Origin: UBA11891 sp003533785
GTDB lineage: Bacteria; Bacteroidota; Bacteroidia; Flavobacteriales; Flavobacteriaceae
Direction of reading: 5' to 3'
Length of the DNA stretch: 64,000 bases
Assembly: GCA_949511625.1 (NCBI GenBank)
Contig: CATFEX010000029.1
Span: 1-64,000 of the forward strand
In this document: positions 1-8,346 of the stretch, one piece after another
Layout: each line of letters opens with the position of its first letter
Numbering within the stretch: position 1 is the first letter of the stretch
Notes under the pieces: model-generated
What the model was told of the DNA's origin: nothing
Seen by the model: the letters and a program-made list of their open reading frames with translations, nothing else
Databases searched by the model: none
Program-made: the position numbers and the translations under genes

Positions 1-612
1 AAAAATACGTTACAAACCAACGCTGTACAATTCGATAAAGATGGTGACTTCCACTACGATGTTATCTCAGCCTTTATCAAATCCATTCGAGGCAGTGACC
101 CCAATGCTGCAGTATATTGGTTGGCTCGAATGCTCCAAGCGGGAGAAGATGTGAAATTCATCGCCAGGCGAATGCTTATCGCAGCCAGTGAAGACATTGG
201 AAATGCCAATCCCAACGCCTTGGTTTTAGCCCAAACCACCTTCAGTTCCGTTCAAATCATTGGTCTGCCAGAGGCTCGAATCTTACTGAGTCAGTGTGCT
301 GTATACCTTGCTACCTCTGCGAAGAGCAATGCGAGCTATTTGGCCATTAACAAAGCCCAAGAACAAGTGGAGAACAATCCGAATCTTGGCGTGCCACTCC
401 ACCTTCGTAATGCCCCCACAGCATTGAGTAAAGAAATGGGGCATGGGTTAAAATATCAATACCCGCACGACCATCCCAATCATTTTGTAGAAGAAGGCTA
501 CCTCCCCGAAGAATTAGAAGGGACTCGCTTCTATGAGCCTGGAGATAATCCAAAAGAAAATACCATTCGACAATGGTTAAAAAAGCTTTGGGGAAAAAAA
601 TATGGCTATTAG
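1..612 (+). CDS. rarA: Replication-associated recombination protein A, C-terminal part (truncated at window edge)
   Basis: The frame is open from the first base, so the N-terminal AAA+ ATPase part lies outside the window. What remains is the helical C-terminal and tetramerisation region of the RarA/MgsA (WHIP-like) family, which acts at stalled replication forks. Family hallmarks seen are SAFIKSIRGSDPNAA, YWLARML, ARRMLIAASEDIG, the APKSN-like TSAKSNASY, VPLHLRNAPT, YPHDHPNHF and the terminal YLPEEL...FYEP. The last four bases overlap the convergent trkH stop. The family assignment is firm; nothing can be said about start, promoter or Walker motifs. Confidence 0.93.
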   Translation, partial: KNTLQTNAVQFDKDGDFHYDVISAFIKSIRGSDPNAAVYWLARMLQAGEDVKFIARRMLIAASEDIGNANPNALVLAQTTFSSVQIIGLPEARILLSQCAVYLATSAKSNASYLAINKAQEQVENNPNLGVPLHLRNAPTALSKEMGHGLKYQYPHDHPNHFVEEGYLPEELEGTRFYEPGDNPKENTIRQWLKKLWGKKYGY

Positions 613-2108
613 CTTTTTCTCCAGAAATAAGGAGTCAATAAAATCAATACTGTAAATAACTCCAAGCGACCTAACAACATTAAAAAAGAAGACCACCAAA
701 GTCCTATTGTAGGCAGGTGTGTATAATTCTCTGAAGGGCCAAAAATACCTAGGGCTGGACCCACATTACCCAAAGAAGAGGCTGCTACCCCAACCGAGGA
801 TTCAAAATCAAATCCCATCATTGCAAAACCCAGCGTACCTATGATAAAAGACAGAAGATAGAGAATAAAGAACCCAAGTATGTTTTGTACAATTCCTTCA
901 TTGACTACACGATTATTATAACGCACTTGCAGAATTGCATTGGGATGCAAGGCGCGTTTAAATTCAAGAATTCCGCTTCGAATCATTAACAAATGTCGAA
1001 CCACCTTAATACCCCCAGAAGTAGAACCAGCGGAGCCCCCAACAAACATCAAACCAAAGAAAATTAGAGTGAGTATAGGCGCCCAAGAAGTATAATCTGC
1101 AGTGACAAATCCAGTCGTCGTAAGGATAGAAACTACCTGAAAAAGTGCATGACGGAAAGCACTTTCTGAACTTCCCCATACCTGTGGATGACTATTCAAA
1201 GCACCGGGTATTATATTTTGAATTAGGAAGTATGAACAAACGAAAAGAGTGAAAATCCCAATAAACCACAGATAATATTTAAACTCTATGTCGCTGAAAA
1301 CTTTTCTAAAGCTCCCGGTAAACCCAAAGTAACTGAGTACGAAATTTGCTCCTGCTACCACCATAAAAAACATAATAATGTATTGGATAAGGGGTTGATC
1401 GTTCCAAAAGGCAATGCTATTGTTCTTGGTGGAAAAACCTCCTGTGGAAAGGGTGCTCATAGCGTGATTGATAGCGTCGAAGAAAGACATCCCTGCAAGA
1501 GACAAAAGAAGTGTCTCAGCCAAAGTATATCCAAAATACAGCAACCAAAGGCGTTTGGCCGTATCCGTGATTCGGGGATGCAGTTTGTCACTGTTGGGGC
1601 CAGGGACTTCGGCTGCGAACAGTTGCATCCCTCCTATGCCAAGAATGGGGAGGATCGCAATGGTTAATACAATGATTCCCATCCCTCCTATCCAATGAGT
1701 AATACTTCGCCAAAACAACAAGCCTTTGGGGAGGCTTTCAATATCCGTTAATATCGTTGCTCCTGTTGTGGTGTAACCAGACATTGTTTCAAAAAAAGCA
1801 TAGGAAATATTTGGGACACTTCCTGTCACCAGGTAGGGGAGCATCCCGGTGAGGGTCATGGCCAACCAGCCTAGAGTGACTACTAAATAGCCTTCTCTTT
1901 TTTGAATTTGGGGTTGGACTCCCCGGAAAATAATCAATAAAAGAATGCCTACGAGCAATACGCCAACGGAAGCTTTCAAGAGGGGTAGTGTAGATTGGTC
2001 TTGAGTGAGCCAGCTCATTCCGACAGCTAAAAACATTAAGGCACCATTAAAAGTCAAAAGAACTCCTAATAGTTGAAAAATGACCCTGAAGTTGAGCTTA
2101 TAGAACAT
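609..2108 (-). CDS. trkH: Trk-type potassium uptake membrane subunit TrkH
   Basis: This is the ion-conducting membrane subunit of the Trk/Ktr potassium uptake system. The protein has 499 residues, typical for the family, and is built of four M1-P-M2 repeats. All four selectivity-filter loops are visible: TTTGA near residue 113, STGGFS near 221, TTTGF near 330 and SLGNVGP near 445. The ATG lies two bases after the trkA stop, so the two genes form an operon and the products should form one complex at the inner membrane. The 3' end overlaps rarA by four bases, leaving no room for a terminator. Confidence 0.96.
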   Translation of the reverse strand: MFYKLNFRVIFQLLGVLLTFNGALMFLAVGMSWLTQDQSTLPLLKASVGVLLVGILLLIIFRGVQPQIQKREGYLVVTLGWLAMTLTGMLPYLVTGSVPNISYAFFETMSGYTTTGATILTDIESLPKGLLFWRSITHWIGGMGIIVLTIAILPILGIGGMQLFAAEVPGPNSDKLHPRITDTAKRLWLLYFGYTLAETLLLSLAGMSFFDAINHAMSTLSTGGFSTKNNSIAFWNDQPLIQYIIMFFMVVAGANFVLSYFGFTGSFRKVFSDIEFKYYLWFIGIFTLFVCSYFLIQNIIPGALNSHPQVWGSSESAFRHALFQVVSILTTTGFVTADYTSWAPILTLIFFGLMFVGGSAGSTSGGIKVVRHLLMIRSGILEFKRALHPNAILQVRYNNRVVNEGIVQNILGFFILYLLSFIIGTLGFAMMGFDFESSVGVAASSLGNVGPALGIFGPSENYTHLPTIGLWWSSFLMLLGRLELFTVLILLTPYFWRKS

Positions 2109-2110
2109 GC

Positions 2111-3460
2111 CTAGCGAAACAAGCCTTCAATTCGTTTGATGGAACGGGGTAAAGAACAAACCAAAACACGATCTCCTGCTTGAATAACATAGTCCCCTAA
2201 AGCAATGACCCCCTCCCCTTCTTTCACAACACCTCCAATGGTAGCTGTTCTTGGAAAGTCAATCTCTTTTATCTTTTTACCGTTCACTTTAGAATCTTCA
2301 TTGACTACAAACTCTAGGAGTTCGGCGTTCAAATGACTCAATGTTGTCATGTCCACCACCTCACCTCGTCTAACGTAGCGAAAAATGGTGTTGGCAGTCA
2401 ATAGTTTTTTATTAATCAAGGTATCAATACCTATGGATTGAGTAAGCTGAAAATAGTCGATATTCTCTACTAAAGCGATGGTTTTAGATACCTCTTTAGA
2501 CTTTGCCATGAGGCAAGTCATAATATTGGTTTCGGAGTTTTCGGTTACTGAAATAAAAGCATCCATGGTCTCCAAGTCTTCTTCATCTAGGAGTTCCACA
2601 CTTCTCCCATCCCCATGAATGACCATAATTTCAGAAAATTCCTCAGCAATAGAAATGGCTTTGGTTTTATTTTGCTCAATGAGTGTGACATTGAATTTTT
2701 CTTCTGCTAAACGACGTGCTGTGATAGCCCCGATCTTTCCACCACCGAGAATCATCACATTTTTAATTTCTTTTTTGACCTTCCCCGTGAGTTTATAGAT
2801 TTCTTCTACCCCTTGTTTTAAGGTGGTGAAAAATACCCGATCCCCTGCTTCGAAAATGGTATCCCCTCGTGGTATCAATGTCGATTGGCTACTTTTTCGC
2901 TGGAGTGCAATAGGCATAAAATGAACATCGGGAAATATAGATGCGGCTTCTTTTACACTTTTGCCCACGAAAGGGACCTCGTCTCCCAAGGTTGTTCCAA
3001 TTAGTGTTAACGCACCCGATTCAAATTCATAACTATTGCTAAAAGCCGATTGATCCAATAACTGGTGAATTTCGTCAGCTGCAAGGGCTTCTGGTGAGAT
3101 CAGTTCGTCTATTCCTAATTTTTCAAAATTGATGCAATCATTTTCTTTGATAAATTCAATTGTAGAAATACGGGCTATGGTTCGCTGGCAACCCAATTGC
3201 TTGGCCAAAGCGCAGATCGTTATATTGGCCGATTCCTCTGAGGTCACTGCAATAAACAAATCGGCATTACTGACCTTGGCTTCTTTGATCACACTCAACG
3301 AACAAGCATTCCCTTTCAGGGTTTTAATATCCAGGTGATTTTCAGCATAAGTTAGACGTTCCTTATCGGTGTCAATAAGTGTGATGTCTAAAGACTCATA
3401 GGATAGCAGTTTGGCCAAATGGAAGCCTACTTCACCGCCTCCGGCAATAATTATTTTCAT
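2111..3460 (-). CDS. trkA: Trk potassium uptake regulatory subunit TrkA
   Basis: This is the cytoplasmic nucleotide-binding gating ring of the Trk system. The 449 residues form two tandem RCK units, each an NAD-binding Rossmann fold followed by a TrkA-C domain. Glycine-rich loops are seen at IIAGGGEVG (residues 4-12) and MILGGGKIG (residues 236-244), each followed by an acidic residue at the end of strand 2. It is the first gene of the trkA-trkH operon. The upstream 95 bp are shared with the divergent menG/ubiE; a weak TATATTTA box at 3481-3488 could be its promoter core, but it departs from TAnnTTTG in the last base. Confidence 0.96.
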   Translation of the reverse strand: MKIIIAGGGEVGFHLAKLLSYESLDITLIDTDKERLTYAENHLDIKTLKGNACSLSVIKEAKVSNADLFIAVTSEESANITICALAKQLGCQRTIARISTIEFIKENDCINFEKLGIDELISPEALAADEIHQLLDQSAFSNSYEFESGALTLIGTTLGDEVPFVGKSVKEAASIFPDVHFMPIALQRKSSQSTLIPRGDTIFEAGDRVFFTTLKQGVEEIYKLTGKVKKEIKNVMILGGGKIGAITARRLAEEKFNVTLIEQNKTKAISIAEEFSEIMVIHGDGRSVELLDEEDLETMDAFISVTENSETNIMTCLMAKSKEVSKTIALVENIDYFQLTQSIGIDTLINKKLLTANTIFRYVRRGEVVDMTTLSHLNAELLEFVVNEDSKVNGKKIKEIDFPRTATIGGVVKEGEGVIALGDYVIQAGDRVLVCSLPRSIKRIEGLFR

Positions 3461-3541
3461 ATAAGTAGGAAAATACTCGGTAAATATACAAAAAGGTGGT
3501 CGCTAGGGATATAATTCTCTTCAAAGCCCTCACAATTCTTC

Positions 3542-3549
3542 TATCTTTG
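3542..3549 (+). promoter_or_regulatory. Bacteroidota -7 promoter element of menG/ubiE
   Basis: TATCTTTG matches the Bacteroidota -7 consensus TAnnTTTG. It ends six bases before the ATG at 3556, so transcription would begin at or next to the start codon and the message would be leaderless or nearly so. No clear TTG is seen at the -33 position. The element argues against the in-frame GTG further upstream at 3496 as the start. Confidence 0.5.
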
Positions 3550-3555
3550 CTTCCC

Positions 3556-4293
3556 ATGAAAAAGAAAGTGACTCCCTATGCAGATTCGAAGGCTTCGAAG
3601 AAAAAACAAGTTACTCGTATGTTTGATGCCATCTCTGGGGAATACGATTTATTGAATCGAATTATTTCTCTTGGAATCGATGTGCATTGGCGCAAAAAAG
3701 TAGTCCGTATGGCACAACAAAAGCCAATTGACACAGCGTTAGACATAGCTACAGGGACAGGAGACCTCGCTATTGCCCTTAGTCAAACTTCTGCTCAAAA
3801 AATTGTTGGTCTGGATATCTCCCCTGGAATGCTCGCGCTAGGAAAAGAAAAAATCAAAAAGAAAGAACTAGAAAACACCATTGAAATGGTGATTGGGGAT
3901 AGCGAAGCACTAGTTTATGAAACAAATACTTTTGATCTGGTCACTGTAGCCTTTGGAGTAAGGAATTTTGAAAATCTAGAAAAAGGCTTGAAAGAAATTT
4001 ATCGTGTTCTAAAACCCGAGGGAACCTTACTCATCTTGGAAACTTCAGTTCCTACTGCCTTTCCATTCAAACAATTTTATCAATTTTACACAGGTTGGCT
4101 TATGCCCAACGCGGCAAGACTAATTTCTAAAGACAAGGCGGCCTATCACTATTTGGCTGAATCTGCAGCACACTTTCCTTATGGCAATGCTTTCAACAAT
4201 ATTTTGACAAAAATTGGGTTTATAAGGGTAGCTAGCGCTCCTCAAACTTTTGGCGTCGCTACAATTTATTGTGGTACAAAACCAAAGACATAA
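3556..4293 (+). CDS. ubiE: Demethylmenaquinone / 2-methoxy-benzoquinol C-methyltransferase
   Basis: The protein performs the SAM-dependent last C-methylation in menaquinone synthesis (MenG/UbiE). Class I methyltransferase motifs are clear: VTRMFDAISGEYDLLNRI near residue 19, the SAM loop LDIATGTGD near 62-70, and VTVAFGVRNFENLEKGLKEIYRVLKPEG in the middle. I chose the ATG at 3556 (245 residues) because the KKKVTPY start is family-like and a promoter core sits just upstream; a longer reading from GTG 3496 would place coding sequence over that promoter. The stop overlaps the start region of porT, so the two are co-transcribed. In a flavobacterium the physiological substrate is most likely demethylmenaquinone. 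Confidence 0.95.
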   Translation: MKKKVTPYADSKASKKKQVTRMFDAISGEYDLLNRIISLGIDVHWRKKVVRMAQQKPIDTALDIATGTGDLAIALSQTSAQKIVGLDISPGMLALGKEKIKKKELENTIEMVIGDSEALVYETNTFDLVTVAFGVRNFENLEKGLKEIYRVLKPEGTLLILETSVPTAFPFKQFYQFYTGWLMPNAARLISKDKAAYHYLAESAAHFPYGNAFNNILTKIGFIRVASAPQTFGVATIYCGTKPKT

Positions 4294-5014
4294 AATACAA
4301 GTTTGTTTTATCCTCTTTTTAGTTGGGACATGGAATCTTTTTGCCCAATACCCCCAGGTAAGAGAACGGATCAAAAATTTACCTCAATTTGATGACCGCT
4401 TTGTTCACTATGGTTACTTTGTGGGACTCAACAACTACTTTTTCGACTTTGACTACGATCAAGACTATTATCGCAACAATAATTTGCCAGACATTGAAGT
4501 AAGTTCGGGAACAGGCTTCACAATTGGACTGATCGGGGATTTACGCATCAATCAATTTCTAAATCTTCGGTTGGAACCTGGTCTATATTACTCCCAGCGT
4601 GACCTCTTATATCCAGATATTGATGCTTTTAACACTGAGCAAGAGCGCATTCGAGAAATCAAATCCACGTATATTCACCTCCCCCTTTTACTGAAAATCA
4701 ATGCGCAGCGCATCAATAACTTTAGGCCTTTTCTTCTGGCTGGGGTTTCTACTGACTTCAATTTATCAAGCAACAAAAAAAATACAGATGACAATTTCAG
4801 TAATGTCTTTCGTACCCAAAGTCAAAACATCAATTATGAAATAGGAATTGGTTTTGATTTCTATTTGTTTTATTTCAAGTTTTCTCCTTCCATACGGGGT
4901 ATCTTCTCCACGCAAAACGAATTAATCCCGGATAACAGTCCCAATAGCCCTTGGACAGGGCCTATTACCAATATGGTGAGTCGTGGTGTTGTACTCAACC
5001 TTGTATTTGAATAA
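4250..5014 (+). CDS. porT: PorT family outer membrane beta-barrel protein (type IX secretion)
   Basis: This is a PorT/SprT-type outer membrane beta-barrel, a family linked to assembly of the type IX secretion system that serves gliding and surface proteins. A hydrophobic signal segment (CFILFLVGTWNLFAQ) is followed by amphipathic strands rich in aromatic residues, including FTIGLIGDLRI, LRLEPGLYYSQRDL, IHLPLLLKI, FRPFLLAGVSTDF and a final VVLNLVFE ending in an aromatic-acid pair. The placement directly behind menG/ubiE fits flavobacterial gene order as I know it. No ATG exists for the start: the candidates are TTG at 4250 or GTG at 4271, both inside the end of ubiE. The stop abuts the convergent RNA methyltransferase. 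Confidence 0.85.
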   Translation: MASLQFIVVQNQRHKIQVCFILFLVGTWNLFAQYPQVRERIKNLPQFDDRFVHYGYFVGLNNYFFDFDYDQDYYRNNNLPDIEVSSGTGFTIGLIGDLRINQFLNLRLEPGLYYSQRDLLYPDIDAFNTEQERIREIKSTYIHLPLLLKINAQRINNFRPFLLAGVSTDFNLSSNKKNTDDNFSNVFRTQSQNINYEIGIGFDFYLFYFKFSPSIRGIFSTQNELIPDNSPNSPWTGPITNMVSRGVVLNLVFE

Positions 5015-5728
5015 CTAATTGCCCGCATAACAATGAGAAAGTACAATGGCCGAAGCCGAAGCTATGTTCAAACTCTCTACACTGTCCGTCTCTTTTGCTG
5101 GAATCGTAATCCATTGTTGGATAGTGGAGGCAACTTCTTTACGGAATCCATGAGATTCACTACCAAAAGCGTAAACTGCGGGTCCTTTAACTTCAGCCTC
5201 ATAAATAGATTTACCCGAAAGGCCAGCACCGAAGACAGGTAATTGTGTACCCGATAAAAAAGCCACCAAGTTTCCATAATGACAATAAACTCTTGCCATT
5301 CCGCCCATAGAAGCCTGCACCACCTTAGAATTATAGCAATCTACCGATTGTTCACTACACAATACATGTTGAATACCAAACCAACTCGCCTGTCTGAGGA
5401 TGGTTCCCAAATTTCCTGGATCACTGATTTGATCTAATACCAAAACCGATTCATTTGTTGGGAGAGCAATGGGTTTTCTTTTTTTAAATACCCCCAACAT
5501 CGGACTGGCTGTTTTGAATTGGGTCATTCGAATCATTTCAGCAGTACTCACAACGGTCGTGGGTAGAGAGTCTTGAGGCTCAGTCGAAAAGAGTTCTGTC
5601 CATTCCCAACCTTGTTCAAAAAAGTCATGAACGCTTTTGTGTCCCTCAACGACAAAACACCCCGTTTGGTCCCTAAATTTCTTTTGGCTCAATTGAGCTA
5701 TTTGTTTCAGTCGGCTTTTAGGTAGCAT
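5015..5728 (-). CDS. TrmH/SpoU-family RNA 2'-O-methyltransferase
   Basis: This is a SPOUT-fold SAM-dependent methyltransferase that modifies a ribose 2'-OH in tRNA or rRNA. The N-terminal part (LKQIAQLSQKKFRDQTGCFVVEGHKSV) is the substrate-binding domain found in TrmH and RlmB relatives. The catalytic domain shows LVLDQISDPGNLGTILRQASWFG, the trefoil-knot region YAFGSESHGFRKE and the closing IPAKETDSVESLNIASASAIVLS. I start at ATG 5728 (237 residues), which begins MLPKSRLKQ; an upstream in-frame TTG at 5752 adds eight unlikely residues. The exact RNA target cannot be read from sequence. Confidence 0.9.
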   Translation of the reverse strand: MLPKSRLKQIAQLSQKKFRDQTGCFVVEGHKSVHDFFEQGWEWTELFSTEPQDSLPTTVVSTAEMIRMTQFKTASPMLGVFKKRKPIALPTNESVLVLDQISDPGNLGTILRQASWFGIQHVLCSEQSVDCYNSKVVQASMGGMARVYCHYGNLVAFLSGTQLPVFGAGLSGKSIYEAEVKGPAVYAFGSESHGFRKEVASTIQQWITIPAKETDSVESLNIASASAIVLSHCYAGN

Positions 5729-5737
5729 GAAAAGCTG

Positions 5738-5745
5738 TACATTTG
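5738..5745 (+). promoter_or_regulatory. Bacteroidota -7 promoter element of tamL
   Basis: TACATTTG matches TAnnTTTG and lies 19 bases before the GTG start of tamL. It sits just outside the start codon of the divergent RNA methyltransferase. No good -33 TTG at the expected distance is seen. Confidence 0.45.
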
Positions 5746-5764
5746 AACGCAAAACGATGTTGCG

Positions 5765-8317
5765 GTGGGTCGGTTTGTTTCAAAAGTAATCATTCTTTCC
5801 TTTTTAAGTTTCTTTATGCTGCAATGTAGCAGCACCAAGTACCTTGATAACAATGCTATTTTACTTAAAAAAAATAAGATTCTCATCGATGGTGAATCAG
5901 CAACTAATGATGCTAGTAACGAATTATTCATAGATTCACCGAATAAAACTTTTATCGGGGTTCCTTTTGAAATATTTTTTAATCAATGGGCCAAAAAAGA
6001 TCCTGATTCCAGTTTTAATGCTTGGCTTTCTAAGAAAGAAAAGAGACAGCAACGTTGGGAAAAAATTCTTTCTCCCAAACAACTCACTCAGGTTCTACGT
6101 TACAAGAAATTGAGCAATCAATGGTTAAAGGGGATAGGAGCACCAGCAGTATTACTAGATAGCACCAATATGATGCGTAATTCCAATCGCCTCATCCAAT
6201 ACTTTAAAAATAAAGGCTACTTCGATGCAACACTTACCCCTGACGTTATTCCCACGGGGCAGCGAAAAGCAGAAGTTCGTTACAGTATTCAAAAAGGACA
6301 ACAATACCGTCTAGACAGCATTCAATTTTCCATTGCAGCACGTGAATTGGAAGCCTTAGTTACGGATAATATGCAGGAAAGTTTTCTAATCCCTGGAGCG
6401 GGGTTCAATATTGATGATTTCGAAGCAGAACGCAAGCGAATGCTAACCTTATTCCGAAATGCAGGGGTGTATAATTTTCAAGAAAACAGTCTCAGTTTTA
6501 CTGCGGCAATAGACAGCTCTGGACAAGATAAGTTCATCGGTATTGAAATGGCTATTGACAACCCAAAAATACGTGTCGGGGACAGCCTAGTTAGCCAACC
6601 TTACCGGATTCATTGGGTGAAACGCATTAACATCTTCATTGAGTCTCAACAACTTGGCGCAGGTCTAGATAATTATTCAGACAGTACTACATACAATGGC
6701 ATTCATATCTATTCAAAAGGCCCCTTAAAATACCGCCCAAAAGCATTAGCAAATTCGTTGTTTATTCAGAAAGACAGTACCTATAGCGATCAAGAACGCC
6801 TCTTGACTTATCGATATTTCAATGAGTTGGAAAATTTTAAATATCCGAGTATTACCTATCAACCAATCTCCGATTCCTTGCCTTTTTTAGAAACGAATAT
6901 CCGACTGACCCCAAAAGAAAAATTTTCTTTAGGACTGGATTTTGATTTATCGCATTCCAATATCCAGTTTTTTGGATTAGGTCTTGGCACATCTACTGCT
7001 ATTCGGAATGTGCTTGGTGGAGCCGAAGTGCTAAAAGTAGGGGTGCAATCCTCCTTTGGAGCCTCTTCCAATAATAGTGAACAACTATCACGATTTTTTG
7101 ATCTTTTTGAATTGGGTTCTGATCTTAACCTACAAATTCCACGGCTCCTTCTCCCTGTTGACTTAGACCGCATCATTACGAAAAAAATGAACCCAAAAAC
7201 AGACTTGACTTTGGGGTTTGCGATTCAAGAAAATATTGGTTTGGATAAGCAATACTTTGCGGGTACCTATGAAATCAATTGGGAGCCCAAAACCAATCAA
7301 AAAATGTCTTTTCGTATTGCAGAGATTGAATTTGTAAACAATAAGAACATCGACAATTATTTCAATGTTTATCGCAATAGTTACGATCGACTCAATGCCT
7401 TGGCACAGCAATACAACCAAAATGGAGAAATTATAGATTCCAATAACAATTTGGTTATCCCTTCCGGTGCAGAAATATTTTTTAATCAGGTATTCTCAGG
7501 CGATGTACCGCTTTCCATTGAATCTGAAGATTATGAGCGAATTTTAGGAATTCGAGAACGCCAGCAACGCCTTACGGTTAATAATCTAATTATAGGCTCT
7601 TCATTTAGTTTCAACAGCAACACCCAACAAAGTCTGTTGGATGAAAACTTTTCTCAATTTCGTTTTCGAATGGAATGGGTTGGGAATTTATTCAATGGAT
7701 TTCTCAATTGGACAGGGACTGAAAAAAATGAAAATGGTCGCTTTGATATTTCTGGTGTAGAACCCTCTCAATATTTTAAAGCAGAGGTTGATTATATCAA
7801 ACACTTTCCAGTAGGAATAGACCGCGTTCTTGCCTTCAGAAGCTTCATCGGCATGGCCATCCCCTATGGCAATGCTTCGAGCATTCCCTTTGTTCGTTCC
7901 TATTTTGCCGGAGGGACCAATGACAATAGAGCTTGGAAAGCCTATCGTTTAGGTCCTGGGAGTAGTGAAAATCTAAATGAATTTAATGAGGCTAACTTTA
8001 AATTGGCCGCCAATTTAGAATATCGTTTTCCCCTTTTTGGAAAACTCAAAGGGGCCCTTTTTGTGGATGCCGGTAACATCTGGAATTTGTGGGATAATGT
8101 TCAAGACCCCGCTTCAAAGTGGGAAGGGCTTCAAGATTTGGATGAAATAGCCATAGGATCGGGTTTTGGGTTGCGATATGATTTCGACTTTTTTGTCTTT
8201 CGTTTTGACACTGCTTTTAAAACCTACAATCCGGTATTGCCTGAGGACCAACGATGGTGGACAGAATATGGGATAAACAAGGCAGTATTTAACGTTGGAA
8301 TCAATTACCCTTTCTAA
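5765..8317 (+). CDS. tamL: TamL, BamA-like outer membrane lipoprotein of the TAM system
   Basis: This is an Omp85-superfamily protein of 850 residues with a lipoprotein signal (FLSFFMLQC then SSTKYL), followed by POTRA-like repeats (for example the stretch around MRNSNRLIQYFKNKGYFDATL and AERKRMLTLFRNAGVYNF) and a C-terminal 16-strand barrel. The barrel carries the Omp85 signature region PFVRSYFAGGTNDNRAW and the closing GLRYDFDFFVFRFD...FNVGINYPF. The CSSTKYLDNNAILLKKNKI start is characteristic of TamL in Bacteroidota, where it works with TamB in outer-membrane biogenesis. No tamB is adjacent here. The only plausible start is GTG 5765, because a stop precedes it without an ATG; the next Met is inside the signal peptide. 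Confidence 0.88.
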   Translation: MGRFVSKVIILSFLSFFMLQCSSTKYLDNNAILLKKNKILIDGESATNDASNELFIDSPNKTFIGVPFEIFFNQWAKKDPDSSFNAWLSKKEKRQQRWEKILSPKQLTQVLRYKKLSNQWLKGIGAPAVLLDSTNMMRNSNRLIQYFKNKGYFDATLTPDVIPTGQRKAEVRYSIQKGQQYRLDSIQFSIAARELEALVTDNMQESFLIPGAGFNIDDFEAERKRMLTLFRNAGVYNFQENSLSFTAAIDSSGQDKFIGIEMAIDNPKIRVGDSLVSQPYRIHWVKRINIFIESQQLGAGLDNYSDSTTYNGIHIYSKGPLKYRPKALANSLFIQKDSTYSDQERLLTYRYFNELENFKYPSITYQPISDSLPFLETNIRLTPKEKFSLGLDFDLSHSNIQFFGLGLGTSTAIRNVLGGAEVLKVGVQSSFGASSNNSEQLSRFFDLFELGSDLNLQIPRLLLPVDLDRIITKKMNPKTDLTLGFAIQENIGLDKQYFAGTYEINWEPKTNQKMSFRIAEIEFVNNKNIDNYFNVYRNSYDRLNALAQQYNQNGEIIDSNNNLVIPSGAEIFFNQVFSGDVPLSIESEDYERILGIRERQQRLTVNNLIIGSSFSFNSNTQQSLLDENFSQFRFRMEWVGNLFNGFLNWTGTEKNENGRFDISGVEPSQYFKAEVDYIKHFPVGIDRVLAFRSFIGMAIPYGNASSIPFVRSYFAGGTNDNRAWKAYRLGPGSSENLNEFNEANFKLAANLEYRFPLFGKLKGALFVDAGNIWNLWDNVQDPASKWEGLQDLDEIAIGSGFGLRYDFDFFVFRFDTAFKTYNPVLPEDQRWWTEYGINKAVFNVGINYPF

Positions 8318-8324
8318 ATTTTTA

Positions 8325-8332
8325 TACTTTTG
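8325..8332 (+). promoter_or_regulatory. Bacteroidota -7 promoter element of fbaA-accD
   Basis: TACTTTTG matches TAnnTTTG, lies just after the tamL stop and 14 bases before the fbaA ATG. A TTGG at 8295-8298 is a possible -33 element, but the 26-base spacing is long. Confidence 0.5.
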
Positions 8333-8346
8333 CCAAAACCACTTGA

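Noticed and set aside
3496..3555. Longer ubiE reading from GTG 3496
   Set aside because: The added residues are hydrophobic and unlike the family, and a TATCTTTG promoter core lies inside that stretch just before ATG 3556.
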